The position numbers and the translations under genes are program-made. From positions 3,002,501 to 3,066,500 of the forward strand of contig NC_051071.1 of NCBI RefSeq assembly GCF_004664715.2: DNA of 64,000 nt, in the 5' to 3' direction. Below, one piece after another: positions 31,256-43,067 of the stretch. How positions within the stretch are numbered: position 1 is the stretch's first letter; each line of letters starts with the position of its first letter. Below the pieces are notes generated by a model. The model had not been told where the DNA came from and did no database searches. It saw only the letters and a list, made by a program, of their open reading frames with translations. The DNA is from Peromyscus leucopus (taxonomy: Eukaryota > Chordata > Mammalia > Rodentia > Cricetidae).

Positions 31256-34200
31256 GCCACCTCATCCATGGCTGGCATGCTGCTCCTGCAGGCTCTTCGG
31301 TGTCCATCTTTTCCTGATGGAGCTGCACTCTGTGGCATGCATGGCATGAGCCTCTGGGCTCTACTCCTTGAAGTGCTGCCACATCATCTGTTGACCTTAG
31401 GGGCACAGTTTGGCCTAGAAGTCACATGGATTTGAAAGTGCTTGAGTAGTTTTGGCCGGGGTGGGGGGTGGGGGGGGGTGCGGATAAAACTACTACTGCT
31501 GAACCAAGCTTTTGGAGGGGGAGAATCTTTAAACTGCCCCTTCTCTCTCCTGTTCTGTCTTCCTCGCTCGCTTGCTCTTTCTTTGAAACAGTTGTCTAGT
31601 GATGGCTACATTTCTTATAGATAATATTGATGTTGCCATATGCTCTGGGGAAATAGTGAACAAACTTCAGTGTTAGTGAAATCACTGAGAAAGAAGTAAA
31701 CTCAGTTTATAGGGGCATAGACACGAGAAGATAAGATTCTACTTTTCATGGAGCATGCTGAATGCTGAGATGGTTTTTAGAATTGCCTAGTGAAGCAAGG
31801 GACCTGTCATTTTGCCATTGGGTATAGGCCTCCTCCAGGAAAGGACCCTAATGTGGGGGAGGAAGCTGACTACTGCTCAGGCCCTGCCTTAGGAGACACT
31901 TAGTTAGAGCCTCTAGTAGTTGGGACAAGAGATCCTCAGTCTGAAGGCTCAGTTTCCACGTTGTTGGGGCTGGATGAAATGCTCTACACAGAGCTGTTGG
32001 TGTGGTGTCTGGTACGTTGTAGATGCCCAGAAAATAGCAGCTACTGCAGTGTCCCTTATGTACATTAAGAATAAGGAATCTACCTTGGTTGTGTTCTGAG
32101 ATAAATTAAGAAAACCATCAATTTCCTAGAATCTGGAAGGAGATATTTATTTAGCCAATGATTATGAAGCATCTCTGATAGGCCACACTCATGATTTTGG
32201 CCCTAAGAACCCAGCAAAGAGAGGAGGTGAATTTTCATGGGAACTCACAGTAAACAAGTGTTCATAGAGACCCTGAGTCAGAAAGTCAAAGTCACCTCAG
32301 GTAAACTCTCAAGTGCCTCTAAGTGCTCATGAACCCTTGACAGGGGAACTTTGAGGATTCAGGAGACTAGAGATTACTCCTTGGTGAAGTGAAAAGGCAG
32401 CTTTGGGGAAGAGGTGACTTGAGTAGATCTCCTAAAGACCAGTACATTTTCCACATGTAGGAACAAAGAGAAGAGAGACAGGCCAGGAATGATTACAGTC
32501 TCCAAGGTGGACATGCAGGATGGCAGCTCGGACTGAGTAAGGCTCAGCTTACCCAGGTAGAGGTTGAGCAGGCCAGGGATTTGCCATATATCCCTTGGTT
32601 TTGGGGATCCACTCTGCCTAACCCTGCTACCTTTGTCCACGATGCAGATCTTAAAGGATAGCATGCCAGGATGCCTTTGTCCCTGGCTTCTGGTAGGAGT
32701 CATCAGGGAGAGGTTCCAGTGGGATATTGGAAGTCTGAATGAGAGGAGTTGATTTGGCACTTGGGTATTGGCTTTGCATCCATAGCCCATGACTCCTTTA
32801 GGTGTCTGCTCACCACCTAGAGCCTTCCCTATGTATGCCAAACATCTTGTATCATGATGGATTTAGCCAGTAGGGTGATACCAGCCAGTCATGCCCAGTG
32901 CTGCATTACAGTCCTACTCCAGGCGACCCTGGAAGACAGTGACGTGGTGGAAACCCCATGACTAACCCTTTGGACAATTCATCTCTGCCTCTCTCTTTAA
33001 GGTGAGTTTTGTTTGATCTCTGTTTTTCTCCTTTCTTTTCTAGCTCAGCATTGCAGAAGAAAAGTCAAGTACTTTTGGCTTCAGTGTGCTTTTTCTCAGT
33101 GATGTGGCAGTTCATACTTTTCTTTCAAATACAACCTGAAAGGTTAGAGGTGGTAAATGGCTCCGTGGCACACTGACTGTAAATCTGAGCTGAAATGGAA
33201 TCTGTAAGCCATTATCAGATTCCAAATCAAGCTGCTGTGGCCTTCTCCAGTTTTTGTTTCAGTGAAAGTGTGTTTTCATTCTGTCAGTGGACAGTTCACA
33301 CACCTACTATTAAAAGAGCATTCACAGTGAATACTTGATGTGAAAGAGACTAGTTAAATACTTCAACTCCAAGGGATTCCATTAAAGTAATAAGGAAATT
33401 ACATTTAATTTTGAATGGAAGAAAGATTTTTAATACCATTGCCATCAAGCATTTATCATCTACACGCAGCACTGGGTTTTGCAAGTGAATTCCTGGAGCA
33501 CAGTTGGTCTTTATATAGGTAGAAAGGAAATATTCCTGCTGAATGCATAGTTTGATGTCACCTTCTTAACAGTGGAGAAAAGCATACTTCTCCAAAGAAT
33601 AGAATGTGATGGTTGATTGGAAACTTTTGGAGTTACAGCTTTTAGCTCTACCTCCCGAATAAGAAAGTATATAAATGAGTCTCCAAATGAAGGCGTGGTG
33701 GGGTACTTCATAGGCCTAATTGACTCCAGACACAGGCTGTGATTTGTAAGCAAGCAGTGACAAGAGGAAGTGAAATCAAAATTACATTAAGTAGGAAGGG
33801 AAGAAAGAGATATGAAGAAGAGGTAATGACTTTTCTAAAAGCTTCTAGATACGTGTCTGGGAGTGAGTAAGCAATTGGAAGTCTGTAGCCGTGCCTCAGT
33901 TACATCAGAAGGTGAAATCTGGAGACATCTCAGTCTAAGCTCCCCTCTCTTGTTTAAGAATCTGTCTTGGAGCTCATTGCTTGGTGCAGGCTGATGAGTT
34001 CAGGTGTTTGCTTCTGGACCGGTTCACTGACCAGCGGTGTGGCGGTGTCTTGGAGGACAGCCTTTTCCCCGGTAGTCTGACGTTTGGACGTTTGTGTAGT
34101 CATATAAATAAATGTCTAGGAACCAGCTGCCATCAGTGACCTCCACATTTGTAGTTGTCTCACTCGTTTCCCCTTTCTGGCCATCCCTGTCTTCTTGGTG

Positions 34201-34429
34201 ACAAGGCCCCAGAGGACAGGCAGGCCCTTCATCCCACTTCCCTTACAACATAGAGCACGTGGTCCAGCACGTATCTGGAAGTGAAAGAAGTGAATTAGCT
34301 GTAGTATTTTCTCTCATAGCCATTTCATTGTGGCCGTGTGGGTTCAGGCCCTGGCCACCTGGAGCTTAGCCTGTAGAATAGATAGCATTGGGCCCTCATC
34401 TCTCTGGAGTCAGGTCATTTTCATCTACT
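31256..34429. other. Intronic, few recognisable elements
   Basis: Contains a G-rich tract at 31455-31481 and a weak ancient repeat near 32150-32290. The 155-codon minus frame (32374-32841) has no recognised domain. A polypyrimidine-AG at about 33020-33042 resembles a splice acceptor but no convincing exon follows. Confidence 0.45.
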
Positions 34430-34490
34430 TCCTCCCTCCCTCCCTCCCTCCCTCCCTCCCTCCCTTCCTCCCTTCCTTCCTTCCTTCCTT
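34430..34490 (+). repeat. (CCCT)n/(CCTT)n microsatellite
   Basis: A pure pyrimidine tetranucleotide tract shifting from CCCT to CCTT units. Confidence 0.97.
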
Positions 34491-35034
34491 AAAACCCTCC
34501 AGTACTGCTCACTTCCATAGGACAAGCTCTCATTACTGTCTCATACTTTACTGTATCTAGAAGGCTTTAAAAAACTAGCTGTGTCCTTCCAGGGTTGAGT
34601 CCCATGCTTCTCTGATGGTTCTAACCAGCTTCAACCAAACTGTCCTGTTCATAATCCCATCTGCCTTATATCCCCCTGCATAGATGCAACTCTTTCTCCT
34701 TCATGGACCTCTCACTCTCCTTTACTTTCTCAATTGTGAGTTATTCTAGCCTATGCTGGCCTTCTGATTCAAAGCTATTGCTGCCTGCTTTATGTATTAA
34801 GTGAAGAACTCTTTATGGCCTGTGACACCCTTTTTTATTACTACTTTATGTTATTATCGATCATACAAGACTTAACTTTCCAGGTGAAACTAGAAAAATA
34901 CTGTTGTGTGAATCCTGCATGGTATTATTTACTTTGGACCATAGCAGATGGAAGAGGAGAGGTTAGGATTCCATGTTTCTTTTCCCTTTAAGAGGATGTA
35001 AACATCTAATGGTCCTTATGCCTCCTTTTACGGC

Positions 35035-35074
35035 CAAAGCCTAGCACAGAGTCTCAAAGCCTAGCACAGAGTCT
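35035..35074 (+). repeat. 20 bp tandem duplication
   Basis: 'caaagcctagcacagagtct' occurs twice head to tail with no mismatch, in a context resembling an L2 3' end ('cctagcacagagtctagcct'). Confidence 0.95.
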
Positions 35075-35678
35075 AGCCTACAGTAAGGTTTCCTTATATG
35101 GTTCTGGAACAATGACTGAAAGGCACTCCCCAGATAGTTGTTTATTGTTTGAACCAGCAGAGATAAGGCTCCCTCAAAAGCCACACGAACCCATTTTCCT
35201 GTTGCTTTTCCACCTCTGCAGTCTTCCTGCAGCATGTCCCCAGCCTTGGGGTTCAGACTGAAATTTAAATCAGTCTTCTGTCCTCCTCGCTGGGAGATTA
35301 GAGAGCAGTCCAGCCCAGTCCTCACTTGTAGCCCTCCAGCTCAGCAGACTGCCTCCCGGGGGAGCTTCTCAGATTCCCTTGTCCCGGAGGCCTCTTCTGT
35401 TCTTTAGGAAGCTATTTTTGTTGTTGTTAAAGAAGTAATCATTTGTGTTTGTTTTTCGTTTCTTTTTCCAACTCTTCATAAAACTTAGTTCTTTTCATAA
35501 TTCTACTAAAGAGCAGCTTTACAAAGGCCTGGTAGACACTGTCAGGAATGGAAGGCTTTCTTTTGAAATCTCTTCCCTATTGGAGTATGCTGTTAGCTGC
35601 TTCTCCTTCCCCCCAGTCTTGTCAGGTCTAACCTGGGGTCTCCTCTCACTTCTCAGTGTTTGTTGTTACCTCCCTTCC

Positions 35679-35681
<3 letters not shown>

Positions 35682-35722
<41 letters not shown>

Positions 35723-35755
35723 ATGTGTGTATGTGTATATATATATATGTATATT
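35682..35755 (+). repeat. (CA)n and (TA/TG)n microsatellite
   Basis: About 18 CA units to 35717, then an alternating TG/TA segment up to 35755. Confidence 0.95.
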
Positions 35756-36014
35756 CTCTAGTATGTACCTTGATTTTCTTCTCAGAAATACTTACATTAT
35801 CAGGAGTCTTATAGTTACAAATTACAAAGACCCCAATGCATATTAGCTTAGATGATCAAAAGAATTTATGGATTGATATTACCAACTGGCTCAATTCAGT
35901 TGACCTAACAATATCACCACATGGTGAGTTTCCTTTCTTCCCTCTAGTCTGCCTTTCAGTACTGGTACTTCTTTGTCATCATTTTTATTTGTCTCTATAC
36001 TCCTTTTTCAGATC

Positions 36015-36163
36015 ACATTTTTTTTTAGATAGATTCTTTCTGTGTATTCCTAGCTGTCCTGGAACTCACTATATAGACTAGGCTAACCTTGAACTCATGG
36101 AGATCTACCTGTCTCTGCCTCCCAAGGGCTGGAATTAAAGGCATGCATTACCGTACCTGGCAC
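36015..36163 (-). mobile_element. B1 SINE, last before the SINE-poor block
   Basis: Antisense B1 with 'tttttttttagatagattct', 'agctgtcctggaactcacta', 'aggctaaccttgaactcatg', 'gcatgcattaccgtacctgg'. Moderately diverged. Confidence 0.88.
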
Positions 36164-36599
36164 CATGGGCCTTTATATTCCACCTTAAAAACACAAACTT
36201 TAGATTTGGAACCCTCTTAAAGGTCCCCAAAGTCCTTGCCTTGTGGTAGCCAAACAAGAGCGCCTCTGTCCTTGTAGCACCCACATGGATGCTGGGGCTC
36301 AGCTAGTGCAGTCAGAGGCCTCCAGAGGAAATGGATAGCATATATATGTGGGCCTCTTAGCTCACAGCTCTGCAGACTGCTGAGCGCTAGGGAGGAGCTT
36401 TCCAAAGGAAATGGGAGAGCCCTTCTGAAGGAGCAGGGCATAATGTGGCCCATAAGAGCTGTGTGGCATTCTTAGCTGTGCCCCTCACTCCATGTTAAAT
36501 GCATAGTTGGTTCACGAAGTACTGAGAGTGCCTCTGAGAACCAGGGCTTCTCTCTCTCACTCCTGAGCACGTCTGTTTCAACATCCACTGTCCATCTGG

Positions 36600-37360
36600 C
36601 AAACAAACATGAGTAAGATCATCTCTGATCTGAAGAACTCCGAGTCTAATGAAAAGACAGGCAGGCATTAAGTCCATAACGAAAGCCTGTTGTTGTAAGT
36701 GCTGTCACCACAGTGGCAGACGGCAGAAGTAGAAGTAAAGTGCCCACACGGGAGAGCCCACTGTTCAGCTTGACCTTAAAGGGTCCAACGGGATCTCCTC
36801 CCAGTTGTGAAAGGAACAGCTGAAGGCTGCTGTGAACTATCAGCCGTTTCTATCAGCAGACTGGCATGGTCACATAGAGTTAGAAAGCTCATTCTGCTGC
36901 CACTTGTGGGTCAGACTGGCAGCAAGGATGATGACCTAGTCAGCTGTCACAGTAACAAATCTAGGCAGACCCAGTAGGGCTTGAATTAAGTCCATAACTG
37001 GAGGGACAGAAGACAGTGGAGACATGTTTGACCGGAAGTAGCTCCATTAGATATAGGAGATGACAATGGTAAAGATGTCATTGAGGCTAGGCTGGAGCTA
37101 GAGGTGACTAAGTGGGTGATTATATTTTGTGCTCTTGTCTGAGGTACATGGCTGACAACCAGGTGACACATTGATCAGGTAGCTGTAAAGACAGAAGGGT
37201 ACTGCAAAACTGGTTTCAGTGCTGGGGACAAAGACCCAGGTGACATGAATGTAAGTGAAGACCGAGACTTTGGAGAGTGAAGAAGAAAAGGCTCTGAGGT
37301 AAATCATAGGGAAAGACATTTGAGAGGTCATCAGAGCATAGGAAACCTAAGGCATCAGCC
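36600..37360 (+). mobile_element. Ancient repeat, family not named
   Basis: 'gatctgaagaactccgagtc', 'agaaagctcattctgctgcc', 'tgtaaagacagaagggtact' and 'gaggtcatcagagcatagga' recur in the order of a long old mammalian repeat consensus I recognise but cannot name. Boundaries uncertain. Confidence 0.4.
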
Positions 37361-40044
37361 CTGGAGAAGGCAGGCATGTTGGGCCCCCCACTTAACAGCT
37401 AGGTTAGTTCTTGATGCAGGTGGTGTCACCAAAGATGGCTTATGGGTTAAGGATAATGGCAGGGATCCTCTGTTCCTGGAGAGTGACCTGTGGCCAAATA
37501 ACTTCTGCTTTCCTCCCTGCTAATAGGTGAAGACAGTAGTTTTTCAATCGAGGGGATTAAAATGAATAAGGCTTTGAAAGTGCTCATCCCAGACAGCAAA
37601 TGTGGACTGCTCTGCATTTGTACACTCCCGTCTTTCTGCACTGGCCCACCAGTCTAAGTGTAGAGATAGCTTATTGGACTTAAATCTATTTGTTTCTCTG
37701 AAAACAGGCTTCCTGTGCAACTATGCAAGTGCCTGACCCCTTGAAGGCTCTTCGGGTCATTTATTGGGTGGTTTTTCTGCTGGTTGTCAGTTTGACCTCC
37801 AACTTAGATGTGACTTTCTTTTGTTTCTTCTGCATTTTACATATTTTATGATTGTCCCTAATGCACCATAGAGTATAGTTTCCTGTCTTCTTTCCTGCTC
37901 TTCTTCCTCCTCTTGCTCCTTTCTTCTCTCCCTCCCTTTTCAATGCCCTTCCTCAGAAACTTTTCTAAAACTGGCATGCTCTATTAGTTGCCCACATTGG
38001 GCAGTGTGTGGTGTATTATGTCAATCAGGCTACTTTCCTCATGCATCTGTAGAAATTGGCAGCAGTTTCCAGTCTTCTCCATCAGGGTCTGGAATCTGAA
38101 CTTGCTGTCTTTTCTTCCTCTTCCGTTTTCCCAAGTTGGTGTCTTGAACCACTGACTGGATCTGTGTGCCCACAATAACATAAGCACCATGAAGCTGGAA
38201 TCTGATTTAAAGGAGAATATTGTACCAAGTCCATTAAGTTTTGGTCTTTTTTTTTTTTTTTTTTTTTTTTGAGCCTAGATTAAAATAGAATGGTTTTCAG
38301 AGTGTGAATATATTGCTGAATCCCTAACACTCATTGAGCCCGGCATCGTGTGTGTTCATTTTTCAGTAACTGGGTGGGTCACTTTTTTATTTATTATGAA
38401 CACAAACACTGATGCTAACAGCTGACATGTGAAAGGAAAGAAGGCGCTGGTGATGAAAACCATTTAATGATTAGTGAGGAAACAAATATTGTTTAATGAA
38501 AATAAAAACCATGTCGAAAGGGCCTAATGCTGACTTTTGGAAATATAAGCATGTTGCGGTCTTTTGTGTACCCTCTGTCCTGTACAGTAGATATTGTTTA
38601 AAATTGCTTGGGAACTGGAGCTTGCAATTGTGAGCCTGGAATGTCCTGCAGATAATTAAGTTGTGGTCTGGCTTTGGAAAAATAAAAAGTTCTCGAACTA
38701 TGATTTTATAAACATGCTACAATAACATTTCTTTATATTTAACAGTTTCTTATAGAAAGTTGATACTCTCATGAGGCATTGATTAAAGGTAAAACATCAA
38801 GAAAGAAAAAATATTAAATTAAAACTTCACTTAGGATGTTGACAGTTGGCTTGTAATATTAAACAGATGTGTATGTTCCTGGGGATAGTCTTCCTTCTGA
38901 ACTGAATTGCTAAGTTGTATTTTTTTTTAATGACAACTACAAATTTTTGATCAGTTAATAATTTTAAATACCCGTTCTACAATCTTCAGTATCTAACTTC
39001 ATCTGTAGTTTGAGCCTTCTCAATGATATAATGACTGGTGAGACCTTTGCTGCCTCTTCTAAAGCCTTTCATTTTCTCCAGCACCCCCCCCCTCCCCCGG
39101 CCCCCCAATCCCAAAGCTTAGCCCAGCTCTTCTGATTTCATGATGCATTCTTGGAGATTGATTCCTTGAAATAATTTTAGGATCATTGGGTGGAATTCTA
39201 CCCTGGCAGATTTATGTCTGTAGTTTCCTCCCATGTAAGCTTTGCTTTGGCATTTGAGCACACAAGCTGACCTACATTGTGGTATTGTGTTTGTGTGGTC
39301 AATTGTAAAGGCTTCATAATATGTCTGTAGAGCCAGCCATGCAGATCAGCCCATACCCCATGCTGTGGGGCCAGAGAACCGCCAGTGAGGGGACCTAGAG
39401 GAAACCTGGCTGGGAGTGAAAGAGACACAGTGAACTCTTTTGCTTAGGAGACTTTTGCCCTTGCACTCTCTTAAGTCCAGAGTCTAGCAAGGGCAGTGGG
39501 CTTGGGTAGAGTGAGTGTGGGCTAGATGGGTGGGTGAGTTTCATTCTATGGCATGAGGTGAAAAACACTTAGTGACATCATAAACTCTTCGGATATTTTT
39601 ATATAATTAGATAAACTCTGCATTGTTGTGTTTAGGCTAATGCAAAATTTAAATGTAAATACCATTTTTTGTTGTGTAGTCCTTGATATGCAAGCATCTT
39701 AAGTTTTTGGAAAGGTCTCTAGTTACACTGGACAGAGCTTTGGGGCCTTGGGTACCCTTGTTTATCTTGGAACTATATATTGTTTGTACAGTCTTCTTTG
39801 GGGAATCAGGGTTTTGTTGTTGTTGTTGTTTTCTCCCCAGATTGCATTTGGAAAGCTCTGATTTGGGGCCTTAAGTATATGGGAGACATTTTTAGTAAAC
39901 ACAAAGGCTTGCTAGACTATCTAATGCAAAACAAAACCTAGTATGTTTTATAATATAAAAGTGTATTTTGCTTCAAAAATAATGGATTCTACTTATTGGC
40001 TTGCTACTTCATTGTGACTGTTCTGTATATGGGTGTGTATGTGT

Positions 40045-40086
<42 letters not shown>

Positions 40087-42753
40087 TGTGTGTGTGTAGA
40101 ACGGATTTTTGTGTGTGTTGTCTTTACAATTTAATTCAATCTGCCAGGTTCTCCTGGAAGTGAGAACATTGATTAACTGCATCCTTTTGGAAAGACTTGG
40201 AACTTTGAGCTGTGTACAAAAAAATAAATTCAGTATAATTTGTTGCTTTAGAAAGAGCCACACACTTTTAACTTAAGACGCTGAAAGGCGATAAAATGTA
40301 TCATTAAGGGGTTGTATGTATTGGGTTTTTCCCCTACTCTTTATACTGTTTCATTCCAGTTCCCTTCCAATGGTTTGCTATTAAGGACTAATGCAAATAT
40401 TTTGGATAGTTCTCTCTAACCAGAATTCGTAATTATTAACAGATTTAAGTAGAAAATTCTGTTTCACTTTGCCATTCTTACTGCATCATAAGATAACTCT
40501 GTAAATGATACTCATTTATAGATATTTTGGCTTGCTCACAGATCCTAATTTTAGTATTACGCTTGACTGAGCAACAAGCTGCTGTGATCAGCTAAGGGAA
40601 TTGTATTAGGCAGGCTTTATTTTCTGTGTCTGTATAGTTTGCAGTGTCTTCCACCCTTCAGAGAAGCCCAGTTTTCAGAGTTGGTTTGTTAGTTTCAAGT
40701 TTAGTAATCCTAACACAGGGCAAAGGAAAGCAAGAGGTTCCTGAGATTCACACACTGCCATCTCTCAACCACCTCATTTGGTCCTCACTCTTCTCCCCAT
40801 AGCATGTGCATCTTCCCAGCTGGTTTGCCCATAGTGAAGTCGGTGTGTTAAGAAAGAGGGGCTATGTTTTCCCTTCCCCAGGATAGGAGTTCTTGGGTCT
40901 TTTCACTACTCAGTTACAAATTGGGAAGTGGAAGGTACTTATTGGTCCCTAGTGGCCTGAAATGGGAACTGCATCTCTTGAAATTTTCATTAGAACCCTT
41001 CATGAGTTTGATCGGAAAGAAAGAAGTTAGTGATTGTAGCTAGGTTTAAATAAGATTTTATCTTATTTAAAATGCTTTTTGAGGCACAGCTGCAGTTACC
41101 TTTCCTGCCTGGACTTAGTAGCAGTTCATTTGAAAGTTTGGGCACTAGATTTCCACCTGTCCTTTAAGCCACTTAGGACTTGGAGGGACAGTCTGAATAG
41201 TGTGTGCTGAGAAGGTGGAGGAGTTCTGGTGGAACTTGTCTTTGTCATCTTTTTGTCAGGTTTATCTTACTTAATTTTCATGAAAATGATGTGTTTGTTA
41301 CTGTGGTCACACTGTGATTAAGCTTTGGCTGATGTAAGATATTTTATTGTCCCTGTCCTGGAAAATTATAGCACTTTTTATGAGGAGTGGTTTGTGGGTT
41401 CACACAGCCCACTCGGAGTGCCACTTACTATAATTCTCTTCTAAAAGAACCATAAAACATCATGTAAATTGTTTAAAAAGGGAAAGGTCTTTTCTGAGAA
41501 AGATGAAACATCTCTCCAAGCTTCCTTTTGTTTCTTACGGCAAGCTTCAGGACTTAGCTCAGTTTATCTGGAGTGGGAGAGTTAGCAGATAGAGTGCATG
41601 CTTCTGAGGCCAGCTAGGCTGCGAGCTGCAGCTGCTCAGCTCCAAGCTGGTGTTGATGGAGTATGAAGACCCTCTTTTTGTGACTTTGGGTGAAAGTAAG
41701 GAAATGGGGGAAGGAGGTGATGTTTAGAAAAGGAATTCAGAAAAATTAAAGCCCTCAGCACTCACATAAGGAAGCCGTGTGCTCATAATCTGCATTAAGT
41801 TGTGATTTTTGGTAGTCAGTCTGGAAGCACGTATTGAAATTCACATGTAGACTGACTTAAAGAAGCTCTTTTCCCTTGGCAGTTTCTCCACGCCAGTTGA
41901 CTTGCTTTGTTCGGTTTATGTGCAGCGCATGAAGAAAGCATAAAACGGCACAATCACAAGGCCAAAGTTCTGTCATGGTTTTGTACAAATGCCTTATTCT
42001 GATCCTATCTTGGTTTGAGCATGAGCCTTGCAGAGAGCAAGGGCGGAAATTGGGAATGATTTTCAACAGCAGTTACATGCTACTCTGCTTCTAGTCAGTA
42101 CAGGTCGGTCTTACTCTGAGCAAATCGGTATAAGAAAATTTGTATACATGTGAAATGGGAAATCGGGGTAGTTGTTCATTTCCTGTGAAGATAGAACTTA
42201 TGGTAGATTTGATTTTAGGGCCACTTCCTGGGTCCGTGCAAGATCATTATACTTGTAGTGACTTCTTTTAGCAGCAGCAATGAGCCATCTGTAGCAACAG
42301 AAACAGTCGCCTCTGTAAAATGTGCCTCCATTCAAATCTTGTTAAAACACCCATTAGAAACTGCGTGACTCTGTGGCAGGAAGAGGTGACTATGAATCAC
42401 ATTTGTGTGTCTTACCAGAAGTGTTGGTGAAAGTTCCAAATGTGGCTGTGAGTCTTTTTCTGTTTTCAGCCTGAAAACTTCCTATGTGCATGTGATTTCA
42501 TAAAGAACAGCAACTTAGGATTTACTCTGTGACTATAAATTCCCCTTTGCTGTAAAAATTGAACACATACAAAACCACCTTCCTAAAATGTAAACCTTTT
42601 GAGACTCTTCCACATTGTGTACTTTCTATTTTCACTTTTCTGGTGTTAGGGCATTTCTACTCTATCAGAATGACACCAGAAGCAAATTTAGGGAATAGAA
42701 AATGAAGCTATGATTGGAGTGGAGAATGAAAAAAAAAAAGATGTTTCTAATGT
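37361..42753. other. Intronic, mostly repeat-free
   Basis: Apart from a poly-T (38247-38270), a C-rich tract (39083-39106) and a (TG)n (40050-40097), I see no recognisable repeats or genes. 38340-38760 is AT-rich with several homeobox-type TAAT/ATTA cores. Confidence 0.5.
40050..40097 (+). repeat. (TG)n microsatellite
   Basis: About 24 TG units with one TA interruption. Confidence 0.98.
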
Positions 42754-43067
42754 CGTGATACGGGTGGGAAAGCCACGCGGACCGCACAGTCTGGGTACCA
42801 GACTGCCCTCAGTCTCTTGCTGTTTCCCCGTGCTGTCTGACAGGGTTGGGGGCCCCTTGTCCGAGATGTTCGCGTGAGAAGCCTCTGTCTGTGTTTCGGC
42901 ACACCAAGAAAAGGCAATGGCACTTCAGCCAGGGCTGGCAGTCCGTGCAGCTTTCCACAGGGACCTGGCGCCTCTGCATTAGAGGGTGCTCTCTAGGGAT
43001 TTATGCGGTGCTGCGTGATGACTTCGTGGTTGTCCTGCGGCATAGAGAGTGCTGCGTATGTGAGGCG
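42754..43067. promoter_or_regulatory. Isolated intronic CpG cluster
   Basis: I count 18 CpG dinucleotides in 314 bp, whereas the preceding 300 bp has almost none. No TATA box and no recognised exon. An open frame (42846-43088) crosses it but lacks an ATG in good context and has no known domain. It could be a CpG islet acting as an intronic promoter or enhancer, or the relic of a GC-rich insertion. Confidence 0.5.

Noticed and set aside
33020..33130. Possible cryptic exon after a polypyrimidine tract and AG at about 33042
   Set aside because: The following sequence has no conserved frame matching syntaxin 18 and no strong donor; treated as chance.
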